Made by a program: the position numbers and the translations under genes | Notes under the pieces: generated by a model | Databases searched by the model: none | What the model was told of the DNA's origin: nothing | What the model saw: the letters and a program-made list of their open reading frames with translations, nothing else | NCBI GenBank assembly: GCA_964563855.1 | Contig: CAZLYU010000005.1 | Coordinates: 27,199 to 91,198 of the forward strand | Source: JAFGRR01 sp964563855 | GTDB taxonomy: Bacteria > Planctomycetota > Phycisphaerae > UBA1845 > Fen-1342 | DNA length: 64,000 bases | Direction: 5' to 3' | Part shown: positions 35,002 to 43,784 of the stretch, in pieces | Layout: the number at the start of each line of letters is the position of its first letter | Position numbering within the stretch: position 1 is the first letter of the stretch

Positions 35002-36540
35002 TTACGCCTTGGCGTGTCGCTTGGCGCCGCTGACCAGCGAAACCAGGTCTTCCACCACACCCGACATCGACTGCGCCTGAGCGCTCAGCTCCTCCGCAGC
35101 CGCGGCTGATTCTTCGACCGTGGCCGCATTCGCCTGCGTCACACGATCAATCTCGCTCACAGCCGAGTTGATCTGCTGCACGCCTTGCGCCTGCTCCGAC
35201 GAAGCCGACGAGATTCGTTCGAGCAAGTCGGCCACTTGCGAGACTTCCGCCGAGATCGAGTCGAGCGACGTGCCGGCCGTCTGCGTCGCGCCGGCGCCTT
35301 CTCGCGCCCGCTCAACCGAACCCTCGATCAGCGTCGTCGTCTCGCGAGCCGCGTCGGCCGCGCGGAGTGCGAGATTACGCACCTCGCCCGCAACCACCGC
35401 GAATCCCTTGCCGTGCTCACCAGCGCGGGCCGCTTCGACCGCCGCATTCAGAGCCAACAGGTTGGTCTGGAACGCGATTTCCTCGATCACCTTGATGATC
35501 TTGCTGATGTCGCTCGACGATTCGTTGATCGCTTGCATCGCGTCGCGCAGGTTCTGCATGCTGCCGCGACCGTCGTCCGCGGCGCCCCGCGCCCGAACCG
35601 CCGATTCATTCGCCGTCGTCGAGCTCGCCGCCGTCGAACGCGTCATGGCCGCCATCTCTTCGAGCGCGCTGGCGGTTTCCTGCAACGAAGCGGCTTGCGT
35701 CGTCGCGCCCTCGGCCAACGTCTGACTGGCCTGCGCCACCTGCCCCGCGGCCGAATTCACCTGATCGGAGCCGTCGCGCAGCAGCGTGATAATGCCCTGC
35801 ACCGGCGAAACAACATTCCGCGTAATGATCCAGAAGAAGATGCCGCCCGCGGCCAGCACAATGGCGAACACCAAACCGCCGCCCTGCCACAAACTCGCCG
35901 CGAGGGCCGCGTCGGCACTGTCGAGCGAGTGCACAATCTCGAACGCGCCGTGCACCTCGCCTTCTTTCCAGCCTTCCATCTTGGCGCCCGTCGGGTCGAG
36001 CCCCTCCGAGTTACCCCACAGCTCCTGCGAGCGCGCCGGATCGCCGTGGCACAAAAGGCACTCCTGCGTCAGGCGAATGGGCCGGAAATAGCGAACCGCA
36101 TTCATCTCGCGGTCAATGACGTAGTGCTCTTCGAGATCCTCATTCTGGAAGCGCTTCAGGATCTCAGCCTCGACCTCATCCGGCTCATTGCTGGGATTGC
36201 GCGGATGAAACTTGGGAACCCGAAACTCATAGCCCCCTTCCTCCGCTTTCGCCATCGCGGCCCGAAACGCCGTCACGACGGGCACCGCGGACAGGATCTT
36301 CTCGATCTCGCCCTCCGCCGCCCAGGCGGACATCTGCTCCGGCGTAAAGACGCCGCTGTCCCACATCTTGCCGACTTCCTCGCGCGTGGCCTCGGTCGTG
36401 AGGATCACGCTGCGCGCGTTCGACACATACTCGTCAACGGCTTTCTGCTTGGCCTGTCGGTAGTATGCAACAAAGAGGATCGCGGCCAGCGCCACAACTT
36501 GGACCACCCCCGCGAGCACGATCTTTCCTCGGAGATCCAT
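35002..36540 (-). CDS. Methyl-accepting chemotaxis protein with periplasmic heme-type (DUF3365-like) sensor
   Basis: 512 residues. TM1 at about 7-26, periplasmic sensor 27-220, TM2 about 222-244, then a cytoplasmic signalling rod. The sensor ends in TQECLLCHGDPARSQELWGN: C161-x2-C164-H165 is a c-type heme attachment motif, and the surrounding RYFRPIRLTQECLLCHGDP is the DUF3365/Tll0287-like arrangement. The output hairpin tip is standard: FQTNLLALNAAVEAARAGEH, GKGFAVVAGEVRNLA. It therefore likely senses a gas or redox change through heme and signals to CheA. No HAMP domain is obvious; the sequence after TM2 passes quickly into the coiled coil. fliM is divergent next door. Confidence 0.9.
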   Translation of the reverse strand: MDLRGKIVLAGVVQVVALAAILFVAYYRQAKQKAVDEYVSNARSVILTTEATREEVGKMWDSGVFTPEQMSAWAAEGEIEKILSAVPVVTAFRAAMAKAEEGGYEFRVPKFHPRNPSNEPDEVEAEILKRFQNEDLEEHYVIDREMNAVRYFRPIRLTQECLLCHGDPARSQELWGNSEGLDPTGAKMEGWKEGEVHGAFEIVHSLDSADAALAASLWQGGGLVFAIVLAAGGIFFWIITRNVVSPVQGIITLLRDGSDQVNSAAGQVAQASQTLAEGATTQAASLQETASALEEMAAMTRSTAASSTTANESAVRARGAADDGRGSMQNLRDAMQAINESSSDISKIIKVIEEIAFQTNLLALNAAVEAARAGEHGKGFAVVAGEVRNLALRAADAARETTTLIEGSVERAREGAGATQTAGTSLDSISAEVSQVADLLERISSASSEQAQGVQQINSAVSEIDRVTQANAATVEESAAAAEELSAQAQSMSGVVEDLVSLVSGAKRHAKA

Positions 36541-36705
36541 CGAGACACCTCGTCAGCGGTTCAGCGTACGCCGTTCGCTCCGTGTCGCGCTCGACGCGGG
36601 TCGGCTCTCGGGGTCTATCGTCTAGATGAATCACACACTTCGAACGAAAATGCGGTGGGGCATTCCTCCGATAGAACACGCAGGTTGTGCCGGGAGAGCC
36701 TGCGC

Positions 36706-37719
36706 GTGTCAGAAGTCCTCGATCAGACCGAGATTGACGCCCTCCTCGCCGCCGTCGAAGGCGGCGCCAGCGAGACGTCCGACTCAAGCGTCGCAGGCCA
36801 GCCGGCCGCGGCGTCTGGCGCCGATCCAACCATCGGGACGTACGATTTCAAACGTCCTGAACGCGTCAGCAAGGACCACATCCGCGCGCTGGCGGCGATC
36901 CACGACGGCTATGCACGCAACTTCGGCGCGACGCTCTCGGGATTTTTGCGAACCATCATCGACGTACGCGTTGTCGGCGTCGAACAGCTCACCTATAGCG
37001 AATTCGTCCATTCCCTCCCCAATCCAACCTGTTTCGCCATTCTGCATGCGCCCCCCCTCGAAGGTCAGATGTGCCTCGAGGTGAGCCCCCTCATCGTCTA
37101 CCCGATCGTCGACCGCTTGCTCGGCGGCATCAACAGCGACGTCTACATCCCGCAACGACCGCTCACCTCGATCGAGTGGCGGTTGATGAAGCGCGTGATT
37201 GACAGCGCCCTCGCGCATCTCTCCGAAGCCTGGCACAACCTCGTGCCGGCCAACTTCGAAATGACGCAGTCGGAGAGCAACCCCCAACTGGTGCACATCG
37301 TCGCGCCGACGGAAGTCGTGGTCTACATCACCTTCGAAATCAAGATGGGCAACTGCGCCGGCACCATGAGCATGTGCATCCCCTTCAACGTCATCGAGAG
37401 CGTGCTCAGCAAGCTGACCACCCAATCATGGTTTGGCTACCGCCCGCGGGCCGCCTCCGCAGAGCAGCAAGCCGTACTCAACCGCACGCTTTCGAAGACC
37501 ACCGTGAGCTTGAAGGGATTCCTCGGCGCGGCGCGACTCAGCCTGCGAGACTTGCGCGAACTGCGCACCGGGGACGTCATCCAGCTCGACAAACGCGTCA
37601 CCCGCGATCTGATCCTGCAGATCGAAGGCATCAACAAGTTCGCCGGCAAAGTCGGCAGCTATCGCGGGTATCGCGCGCTCCGCATCACGCGCCGCGCCGA
37701 GCCCGACGAAATTCAGTAG
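36706..37719 (+). CDS. fliM: Flagellar motor switch protein FliM
   Basis: 337 residues from GTG 36706, with GGGAGAG about 8 bases upstream. Conserved N-terminal element VLDQTEIDALLAAVEGG (CheY-binding region), a linker, then the FliM middle domain (YDFKRPERVSKDHIRALAAI, TYSEFVHSLPNPT, LIVYPIVDRLLGG) and a C-terminal SpoA domain with LRELRTGDVIQLDK. FliM is part of the C-ring that binds phospho-CheY and sets rotation. No fliN or other flagellar gene is next to it, unusual since fliM normally sits in a flagellar operon. The frame stays open upstream only because it runs antisense to the chemoreceptor. Confidence 0.93.
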   Translation: MSEVLDQTEIDALLAAVEGGASETSDSSVAGQPAAASGADPTIGTYDFKRPERVSKDHIRALAAIHDGYARNFGATLSGFLRTIIDVRVVGVEQLTYSEFVHSLPNPTCFAILHAPPLEGQMCLEVSPLIVYPIVDRLLGGINSDVYIPQRPLTSIEWRLMKRVIDSALAHLSEAWHNLVPANFEMTQSESNPQLVHIVAPTEVVVYITFEIKMGNCAGTMSMCIPFNVIESVLSKLTTQSWFGYRPRAASAEQQAVLNRTLSKTTVSLKGFLGAARLSLRDLRELRTGDVIQLDKRVTRDLILQIEGINKFAGKVGSYRGYRALRITRRAEPDEIQ

Positions 37720-37737
37720 ATCCCCTGCGCCGCGGCC

Positions 37738-39090
37738 TCATTCAGGCAGCGCCAGCTCGAAACGCAACGCCTCCTCCAACGTCGCCCAGCCAAAATCGAA
37801 CCCCGACGCCAGCGTCCGCTCCGGCAACACTCGCGTCCCTTTCAGCAGAAGCTCCGACCCCATCTCGCCCAGCGCCAGTCGGATCGCGAACGCCGGCGCC
37901 GGCAGGAACGGCCGCTTACCCAGCACGCTCGCGAGCACCCGCGTGTACTCCGCATTCGTCACCGGATGTGGCCCCGTCGCGTTGAACGGCCCCGACAAAT
38001 CCGATCGATGAATTAATTCAAACAGCAGCCCCACGACGTCATCCAACGCCACCCAACTCATGTACTGCTTGCCGGCCCCAAGCCGACCCGCCAGCCCCGC
38101 ACGAAAAATCGGCAGCATCGCCCGCAACGCCCCGCCCCGCGGCGACAAAACCACGCCGATTCGCGGAAACGCCACCCGCAGCCCGGCGTCGACCGCAGGC
38201 GCCGTCGCCGACTCCCAGTCGCGACACACGACCGATAGAAAGCGATCCCCCGCCTCGTCACCCTCGACCCGGGCCCCATCGCCCGTCGGGTAATAGCCGG
38301 TCGCCGAGGCGTTGATCAGCGCCCGCGCTCTTTGCGGCAATCGCGACGCCGTGCGGGCCAGTAGCGTGGTGGCGTCAATGCGACTGTTGCGAATCGCGGC
38401 TTTGCGCTTCTCATTCCAGCGGCCTTCCGCAATGTTCGCGCCCGCCAGGTTGACGATCACGTCGGTCTCCGCCAACGCGTCCGCATCGATCTCCTGCTTC
38501 GCCGGATCCCACACGATCGACAGCGGGCTCGCCTGCCGACGCCGTGAGATGGTCTGCACCGTGTGCCCGGCGGCGTCGAGCAGCCAGGCGAGATGCGACC
38601 CGATCAATCCCGTCGCGCCCGCGATTGCCACGCGCAAACGCGGCGTGTCAGCAAAACGAGCGATTCGCTCGCAATCGTGTGCGGCTCGCTCCGCCGCGAA
38701 CCACGCGAGACGCGCATCGGAGTCGCGCTCACCATCAAGTGCGTCGCCGGAAACCTCCACGCGCAACGTAGCGTCCGCCGCGGCGTCGTTCGGCCGGTCC
38801 AACCAGAAACGCTGCCGCTGCGCGTCCCCGGCTTGCTCCACTAGCCATGCCGCGAACTCAGACTCGAATGGTCGCAGTGTGGTGAAGACACGCGCCGACC
38901 GGCGAAATCCGCTTTGCACATCCAGTTCGACGGGCTCGTCAGCACGCCCGAACTGCGCGTCGTCGTAGGCGATATTGAACCACGGGGGTGTCAGACGCGC
39001 CGCGGCGCCAGCAGTGCGCAAATACGCGCGGAACTGATCGTCAGTCGCGCGAAACGCGACCGACGCGGACTCGGTTGGCGGCTGCGTCAC
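37738..39090 (-). CDS. TIGR01777 family NAD-dependent epimerase with N-terminal extension
   Basis: 450 residues from GTG 39090 (GGAG 7 bases upstream). The SDR-like Rossmann core begins near residue 153: LRVAIAGATGLIGSHLAWLL, then DVIVNLAGANIAEGRWNEKR, INASATGYYPTG and the C-terminal GPFNATGPHPVTNAEYTRVL. This is the YfcH/TIGR01777 family, of unknown substrate. The first 150 residues are extra; they contain beta-rich segments but I cannot name the domain (in related planctomycete and actinobacterial proteins a SRPBCC-type domain is fused here). It converges on fliM with an 18-base gap. Confidence 0.85.
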   Translation of the reverse strand: MTQPPTESASVAFRATDDQFRAYLRTAGAAARLTPPWFNIAYDDAQFGRADEPVELDVQSGFRRSARVFTTLRPFESEFAAWLVEQAGDAQRQRFWLDRPNDAAADATLRVEVSGDALDGERDSDARLAWFAAERAAHDCERIARFADTPRLRVAIAGATGLIGSHLAWLLDAAGHTVQTISRRRQASPLSIVWDPAKQEIDADALAETDVIVNLAGANIAEGRWNEKRKAAIRNSRIDATTLLARTASRLPQRARALINASATGYYPTGDGARVEGDEAGDRFLSVVCRDWESATAPAVDAGLRVAFPRIGVVLSPRGGALRAMLPIFRAGLAGRLGAGKQYMSWVALDDVVGLLFELIHRSDLSGPFNATGPHPVTNAEYTRVLASVLGKRPFLPAPAFAIRLALGEMGSELLLKGTRVLPERTLASGFDFGWATLEEALRFELALPE

Positions 39091-39145
39091 GGGAACACTC
39101 CGTTGCCGGCTGCGGCGCGCATTTCGGCCAGAACAAACTTAATTG

Positions 39146-39176
39146 TTGTTGGCGCGTCTGTCGATTGTGTTAGAAT
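39146..39176 (+). promoter_or_regulatory. Candidate promoter of the MerR/B12 regulator gene
   Basis: TTGTTG (39146-39151), 19-base spacer, TAGAAT (39171-39176), preceded by TGTG. Transcription would start near 39183, which places ATG 39178 outside the transcript and favours ATG 39217 as start codon. Confidence 0.4.
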
Positions 39177-39216
39177 CATGCAAATCGGTCAGGACTGGTC
39201 TGTTGGACGTAATGTA

Positions 39217-40125
39217 ATGCGCGAATTGTTGACCCCCAAACAGGTGGCTCGCGCCATCGGCGTGAGCGAAGCGTCCCTCAAGCGTTGGTGCGATAAAGGG
39301 CTCATCCCCGCTACGCGAACCGCTGGTGGACATCGGCGCCTACCATTGGCTGGCGTCATGGAATACCTCCGACGCTCTAATCGCGACGTAATCCGTCCAG
39401 AAGTTCTCGGACTTCCCTCCACCAGTGGCATGAGCGACAAAACGCTCGACCGCGCCGCCGTACGACTCGCCGAGTCATTGCTCGAAGGCGACGAACACCG
39501 CGTTCGCGCAACACTGATCGATCTCTATCTCGCATCGCACACCATCGAAGCCATCAGCGACAAAGTCATCGCGCCCGCATTTCGCGAGCTCGGCGAGCGA
39601 TGGGAAAGCGGCGAGTGCGAGGTCTATCAAGAGCGTCGTGCGTGCGAAATCACTTTACGCGCGCTCTACTACTTGGGAGCCGCGCTGCCGCCGCCGGCGG
39701 AAAATGCGCCGGTGGCACTCGGAGCGACGATCAATCCCGACTGGTACTCAATCGCCCTCACGACCGGTGAGCTGCTGCTGCGCTCGTTGGGTTGGAACGC
39801 CTTGTCGCTCGGCCCGTGCGTTCCGCCGAGCTCGATCGGCGCCGCCTTGCGCAGCATCCGCCCGCGGCTGCTTTGGCTGAGCGTGTCGTATGTCGCCGAT
39901 GAAGACGAGTTCGTCGAAGCCTATGAGCAGCTCTTTGCGGTTGCCGCGGAGGAGCGCACCGCAGTCGCCATCGGCGGCCGCGCCCTAACGGCCTCGTTGC
40001 GGCAGCGCATCCGCTTCTCAGCCCACTGCGATAACTTTTCGCATCTCGTCAGCTTCGTCGAGACCCTGCATCGCTCCAAGAGCGAGGGGAATGGCGCGAG
40101 CGCTCAGCCCACCGCGGCGGGATAG
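39217..40125 (+). CDS. MerR-type HTH regulator with B12-binding-like domain lacking the axial histidine
   Basis: 302 residues from ATG 39217. N-terminal HTH: LLTPKQVARAIGVSEASLKR, then GLIPATRTAGGHRRLP, the MerR/excisionase wing. A helical bundle (residues 70-165) follows and then a B12-binding Rossmann fold ending in LLLRSLGWNALSLGPCVPPS. CarH-type light/B12 regulators carry a His that coordinates cobalamin in an EYHELG-like motif; here the corresponding loop reads INPDWYSIALTTG, with Tyr where His is expected. It may thus respond to something else, or bind B12 differently. It likely represses nearby genes; target unknown. Confidence 0.75.
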   Translation: MRELLTPKQVARAIGVSEASLKRWCDKGLIPATRTAGGHRRLPLAGVMEYLRRSNRDVIRPEVLGLPSTSGMSDKTLDRAAVRLAESLLEGDEHRVRATLIDLYLASHTIEAISDKVIAPAFRELGERWESGECEVYQERRACEITLRALYYLGAALPPPAENAPVALGATINPDWYSIALTTGELLLRSLGWNALSLGPCVPPSSIGAALRSIRPRLLWLSVSYVADEDEFVEAYEQLFAVAAEERTAVAIGGRALTASLRQRIRFSAHCDNFSHLVSFVETLHRSKSEGNGASAQPTAAG

Positions 40126-40219
40126 CCGCCTCACCGCCCGACGCTCAGCCTCTGGGCGTCAGCGTTGCAAGAGCTCCTGAAGACAACGCCGCCCGCGGCC
40201 GAAAGTATCGGCGGCGCGG

Positions 40220-41125
40220 GTGTTTCGCCGGCGCGTTTGGAAACAGCGCTTGGACTGGCGTCAGGAACTTATCGGTCGTCTGCTGTCCGCCCCCGAGCCG
40301 GGCTGGGCCTACGCAGGCGAACACGTCAGCGCCGAGCCGACCGCCTGGGCCGCACTCGCGCTCCGTGCCAATCACCACGACGCCCCACAGATCTCGCCAC
40401 GCATCGACGCCGCCCTCGCAGCACTGGCCCAATTGCAGCTCGAATCCGGGGGCGTGCCGATCGGCGCCGACGTCGCCGAGGCCTGCTGGCCCACCCCAAT
40501 CGCGCTACTAGCCTGGAATCTCTGCCGACCCGAGCGCTTCGCACGCCAGATAAAAGCCGCTCGCGCCTGGCTGCTCAATCACCACGGCGTCCCCGCCAAA
40601 GACAACGGGCTCTTCTCACACGACGTGTCGCTCATTGGCTGGAGCTGGCGCGACGCGACGCATTCCTGGCTCGAGCCGACCGCCATCAGCACCCTCGCGC
40701 TCCGCTCGCTCGATGAAGACAGGCGCCCCCGCGTGATCGAGGCGATTCGACTCATTCGCGACCGCGCCCTGCCGACCGGTGGCTGGAACTACGGCAACAA
40801 GCACGTCCTCGGCGCCCTACTCCGCCCATTCCCAGCCACCACCGGCGTCGCGCTCGTTTCCCTCGCGCCCGGCCAACCGGATGCATGTGTCGAACGCGGC
40901 CTCGCTTACCTGCAAGAGTGCCTGCCCGCCATTCGTGCTCCCTGGTCACTGGCGTGGGGTGTGCTCGGCCTCAAAGCGTGGGACGCCGCTCCCGACTCGG
41001 CTGAGCAGTGGCTGGCACGCGCCGCCGAGCGGCTCCTCACGCGCCCTCCGCACCCCGTGTATGAGGCGTTGCTGCTGCTGGCTGGCGCGAATCGAAACAT
41101 CCTCATCGAACGGGGCGCGTCATGA
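40220..41125 (+). CDS. Prenyltransferase/squalene cyclase-like alpha-toroid protein
   Basis: 301 residues from GTG 40220. Repeats of the (alpha/alpha) toroid type are visible: PGWAYAGEHVSAEPTAWAAL, QLESGGVPIGADVAEACWPT, SWLEPTAISTLALRSL and LPTGGWNYGNKHVLGALLRP, with the QxxxGG(W) pattern. No DXDD or other cyclase acid motif was found, so it may be a binding scaffold or a divergent enzyme. No signal peptide. Its stop overlaps the ATG of the DUF362 gene (ATGA), so the two are translated together. Confidence 0.7.
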   Translation: MFRRRVWKQRLDWRQELIGRLLSAPEPGWAYAGEHVSAEPTAWAALALRANHHDAPQISPRIDAALAALAQLQLESGGVPIGADVAEACWPTPIALLAWNLCRPERFARQIKAARAWLLNHHGVPAKDNGLFSHDVSLIGWSWRDATHSWLEPTAISTLALRSLDEDRRPRVIEAIRLIRDRALPTGGWNYGNKHVLGALLRPFPATTGVALVSLAPGQPDACVERGLAYLQECLPAIRAPWSLAWGVLGLKAWDAAPDSAEQWLARAAERLLTRPPHPVYEALLLLAGANRNILIERGAS

Positions 41126-42171
41126 GCACCAAAGCGCACGTGAGCCACACTCAGCCGACGCCGCCGATCGACGACCGAGGCGTCTCGCGGCGCGATGTCT
41201 TGGTCGGCGCTGGCGCTGTCGCGTTCGGCGGCGCGATCTTGGGCGCCGCGTCTTGGTATCGCCAACACGAGCGCGGCTTGCGAGCCGCGGCCTTCATCGG
41301 CCGCGCCGAAAGCTATGACGCCGACCTGGTCAGTCTGGTGCTGGACGGGCTCGACGCCTGCGGGTTTTCTCGCGCTCGCGTGCGCGGACGAACTGTGCTG
41401 CTGAAGCCCAACCTGGTCGAAACCGCCCCCGGCATCACGCATATCAACACGCATCCCGCCGTCGTCCTCGCCGCAGCCGAAGCGTTTCGCCGCCTCGACG
41501 TCGCGAACGTGATCGTCGCCGAGGGCCAGGGACACCGGCGCGACTCGTGGCTCGTGCTGGATGAATCGGGCATGGGACCCGCACTCGACGCCGCACGCCT
41601 GCCGTTCGTTGATCTCAACCACGACGCGGTCTCACCAGTCACGAACCTGGGCGGCTTCACCTCGCTGCCGCAGCTCTACCTCCCCCAGACGCTGCTCGCC
41701 GCCGACATCGTGGTCTCGATGCCCAAGCTCAAGACCCACCACTGGGCCGGCGTCACCTGCGCGATGAAAAACCTGTTCGGTGTGATGCCCGGGATCGTCT
41801 ATGGCTGGCCCAAGAACGTGTTGCACTTCGCCGGCATCCCCAAAGCCATTCTCGACATCTTCGCGACGGTGCGCCCCCACCTCGCGATCGTCGACGGCAT
41901 CGTCGGCATGGAAGGCGACGGCCCGATCATGGGCGACCCACGCCCACTCGGCGCGCTGATCATGGGCGCCAACTTCCCCGCGGTCGACGCCACCTGCACC
42001 CGACTAATGCAGCTCGAGCCGACCGGCGTGGAATATCTGCATCACGCCAGCGGACGCTTCGGCCCGATTCTGGCGCACAACATCGAACAACGCGGCGAGC
42101 CGGTCAGCGACCTGTCCGCGCCGTTCGCAATGCTCGACCTGCCCCACCTCAGCTCTGTGCGGGGCGGCTAG
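41122..42171 (+). CDS. Tat-exported DUF362 protein
   Basis: 349 residues. N-terminal SRRDVLVGAGAVAFGGAILG is a twin-arginine signal (RR at about residues 23-24 of the precursor), so it is likely exported folded, perhaps with a cofactor. DUF362 core: TVLLKPNLVETAPGITHINT, VSMPKLKTHHWAGVTCAMKN followed by LFGVMPG, and LAIVDGIVGMEGDGPIMG, the last a family-typical acidic Gly-rich segment. Unlike ferredoxin-fused members, no C-terminal CxxCxxC motif is seen. It overlaps the alpha-toroid gene by four bases. Confidence 0.85.
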   Translation: MSTKAHVSHTQPTPPIDDRGVSRRDVLVGAGAVAFGGAILGAASWYRQHERGLRAAAFIGRAESYDADLVSLVLDGLDACGFSRARVRGRTVLLKPNLVETAPGITHINTHPAVVLAAAEAFRRLDVANVIVAEGQGHRRDSWLVLDESGMGPALDAARLPFVDLNHDAVSPVTNLGGFTSLPQLYLPQTLLAADIVVSMPKLKTHHWAGVTCAMKNLFGVMPGIVYGWPKNVLHFAGIPKAILDIFATVRPHLAIVDGIVGMEGDGPIMGDPRPLGALIMGANFPAVDATCTRLMQLEPTGVEYLHHASGRFGPILAHNIEQRGEPVSDLSAPFAMLDLPHLSSVRGG

Positions 42172-42285
42172 CGCAACGCGCGATCACCCTAACGCATCAC
42201 CCGCGCCATGCGCCGCGAAATGGCCGCCCGCCACGCGCAACGCCGCCAGTTGCGACGTCACGCGGCCAGCGCCACCATCTGCTGG

Positions 42286-42870
42286 ATGGCGTCGCAGAAG
42301 CTGCAGACTGGTCGCATCGACGTGATTTGCGGCTGCATGTTCTCGGGCAAGACGACCGCGCTCATCGCGCGCCTGTCCGACCTGCGCAGACGCGGAATGC
42401 GCGTGTTGGCCGCGAAACACACGCTCGACCGCCGCTACGACGCCTGGCAGTTGGCCTCGCACGACGGCCGCCACCTCCCTTGTCGAGCCGTGCGAACCGC
42501 CGACGAGCTCTCGGCGGCAGCGGAAGGCTGTGACGTGGTCGGCTGTGACGAGGCGCAGTTCTTCGGCCTGCGCCTGGTCGAGGTCTGCGCGGCGTTGCGT
42601 GCCCGCGGGGCGCACGTGGTCGCCGTCGGCATCGACCATGACGCGTGGGGCCGCCCCTTTCCGCCGCTCCCACAGCTTCAGGCGATCGCGGACACGGTGT
42701 CGGTGCTGACGACGCCGTGTCGCGTGTGCGGCGCCGCGGCGCGGTTCTCACAACGTCTGACGCCGGTTGAAGATGTCGCGATGGTGGGCGGGGATGGCGA
42801 ATACGAACCGCGCTGCCGGGCGCACTTCACGCCGCTGCCCGATCCGGCGCCCGACTACGCGCAGTACTGA
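42286..42870 (+). CDS. tdk: Thymidine kinase, type II
   Basis: 194 residues from ATG 42286 (MASQKLQTGRIDVICGCMFS), chosen because this matches the normal TK start; ATG 42208 would add 26 Arg-rich residues. Walker A GCMFSGKTTALIA, Walker B-like VVGCDEAQFF, and a zinc ribbon CRVCGAAARFSQR...RCRAH. It phosphorylates thymidine to dTMP in salvage. It follows the DUF362 gene with a short gap on the same strand; a thymidylate synthase-like gene is 9 kb away. Confidence 0.92.
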   Translation: MASQKLQTGRIDVICGCMFSGKTTALIARLSDLRRRGMRVLAAKHTLDRRYDAWQLASHDGRHLPCRAVRTADELSAAAEGCDVVGCDEAQFFGLRLVEVCAALRARGAHVVAVGIDHDAWGRPFPPLPQLQAIADTVSVLTTPCRVCGAAARFSQRLTPVEDVAMVGGDGEYEPRCRAHFTPLPDPAPDYAQY

Positions 42871-42985
42871 GGGGGGACGCCGCGCGGCGGGTGTGGTTGA
42901 CCTTGCCGCGGCCCCGCTGTATCTGTCACCCGATGCGGCGCGCGCTGCGCCGCTCACGCTGTTCGAGCGAGCAAAGGAGTCTCCT

Positions 42986-43774
42986 GTGCCCAAGCCCAAG
43001 GTCGGCTGCGTCGGGGGTGGCGTCGTCGGTTCCGCGATGATCAAGCTGTGCGGTCCCGAGACCGTGGTCTATGACCCGAACATCGCGGAGTTCGCGGGCA
43101 ACAAAGACGCGATCAACCGTTGCGACGTCGTCTTCATCAACGTTCCAACCCCGATGGCCGAAGACGGTTCGTGCGATACGTCGATCGTCGAGAGCGTCGT
43201 CGCCTGGGTGACGGCCCCGCTCATCATCATCCGTTCGACCGTCGCGCCCGGCACCACCGACCGGCTGAGCAAGGAATACAACCGTACCATCGTCTTCCAG
43301 CCTGAGTATCTCGGCGAGACGCCCGCGCACGTCTTCGGAAACATGGCCGAGCGCGAGTTCGCCGTGCTCGGCGGAACCCCCGAAGCGACCAGCGCCGCAG
43401 CCGACTTCTACAAGCACTACTACAACAGCTACGTGCGGTTCTACTTCTGCGACGCTATTACCGCGGAGGTGTGCAAATACATGGAAAACGCCTTCTACGC
43501 GATGAAGGTAACCTTCGTAAACGAGTTCTACGACATCGCGCGCACCCACGGCGTCGACTTCAACGTGCTGCGCGAGACGTGGCTGGCGGACACGCGTATC
43601 AGCCGCGATCACACGTTCGTCTTTCCCAACAGTCGCGGCTTCTCGGGCAAGTGCCTGCCCAAAGATTGCAACGCCATCGTCAAAAGCTCCCGCGACCGCG
43701 GCTACGAACCCAAGTTCATGGCGGCCTGCTTGCGCATCAACGACGACTTCCAGGCCCTGAACCCCAAGGACTAA
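42986..43774 (+). CDS. Short nucleotide-sugar dehydrogenase (UDP-glucose/GDP-mannose type)
   Basis: 262 residues from GTG 42986 with AAAGGAG 6 bases upstream. N-terminal Rossmann KVGCVGGGVVGSAMIKLCG, DVVFINVPTPMAEDGSCDTS, IIIRSTVAPGTTD and the central helix YMENAFYAMKVTFVNEFYDI are typical; the catalytic Cys lies in GFSGKCLPKDCNAI. The protein ends soon after (DDFQALNPKD), so the C-terminal UDP-binding domain of about 120 residues is missing. It may be a shortened enzyme or need a partner. Usual members oxidise UDP-glucose to UDP-glucuronate for surface polysaccharides. Confidence 0.8.
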   Translation: MPKPKVGCVGGGVVGSAMIKLCGPETVVYDPNIAEFAGNKDAINRCDVVFINVPTPMAEDGSCDTSIVESVVAWVTAPLIIIRSTVAPGTTDRLSKEYNRTIVFQPEYLGETPAHVFGNMAEREFAVLGGTPEATSAAADFYKHYYNSYVRFYFCDAITAEVCKYMENAFYAMKVTFVNEFYDIARTHGVDFNVLRETWLADTRISRDHTFVFPNSRGFSGKCLPKDCNAIVKSSRDRGYEPKFMAACLRINDDFQALNPKD

Positions 43775-43784
43775 GTCTGGCCGC

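Noticed and set aside
35185..37719. A continuous 844-codon frame in which fliM is only the last 337 codons
   Set aside because: The upstream 507 codons run antisense to the chemoreceptor, are Arg/His-rich and show no family pattern. A GTG with ribosome site at 36706 gives normal FliM.
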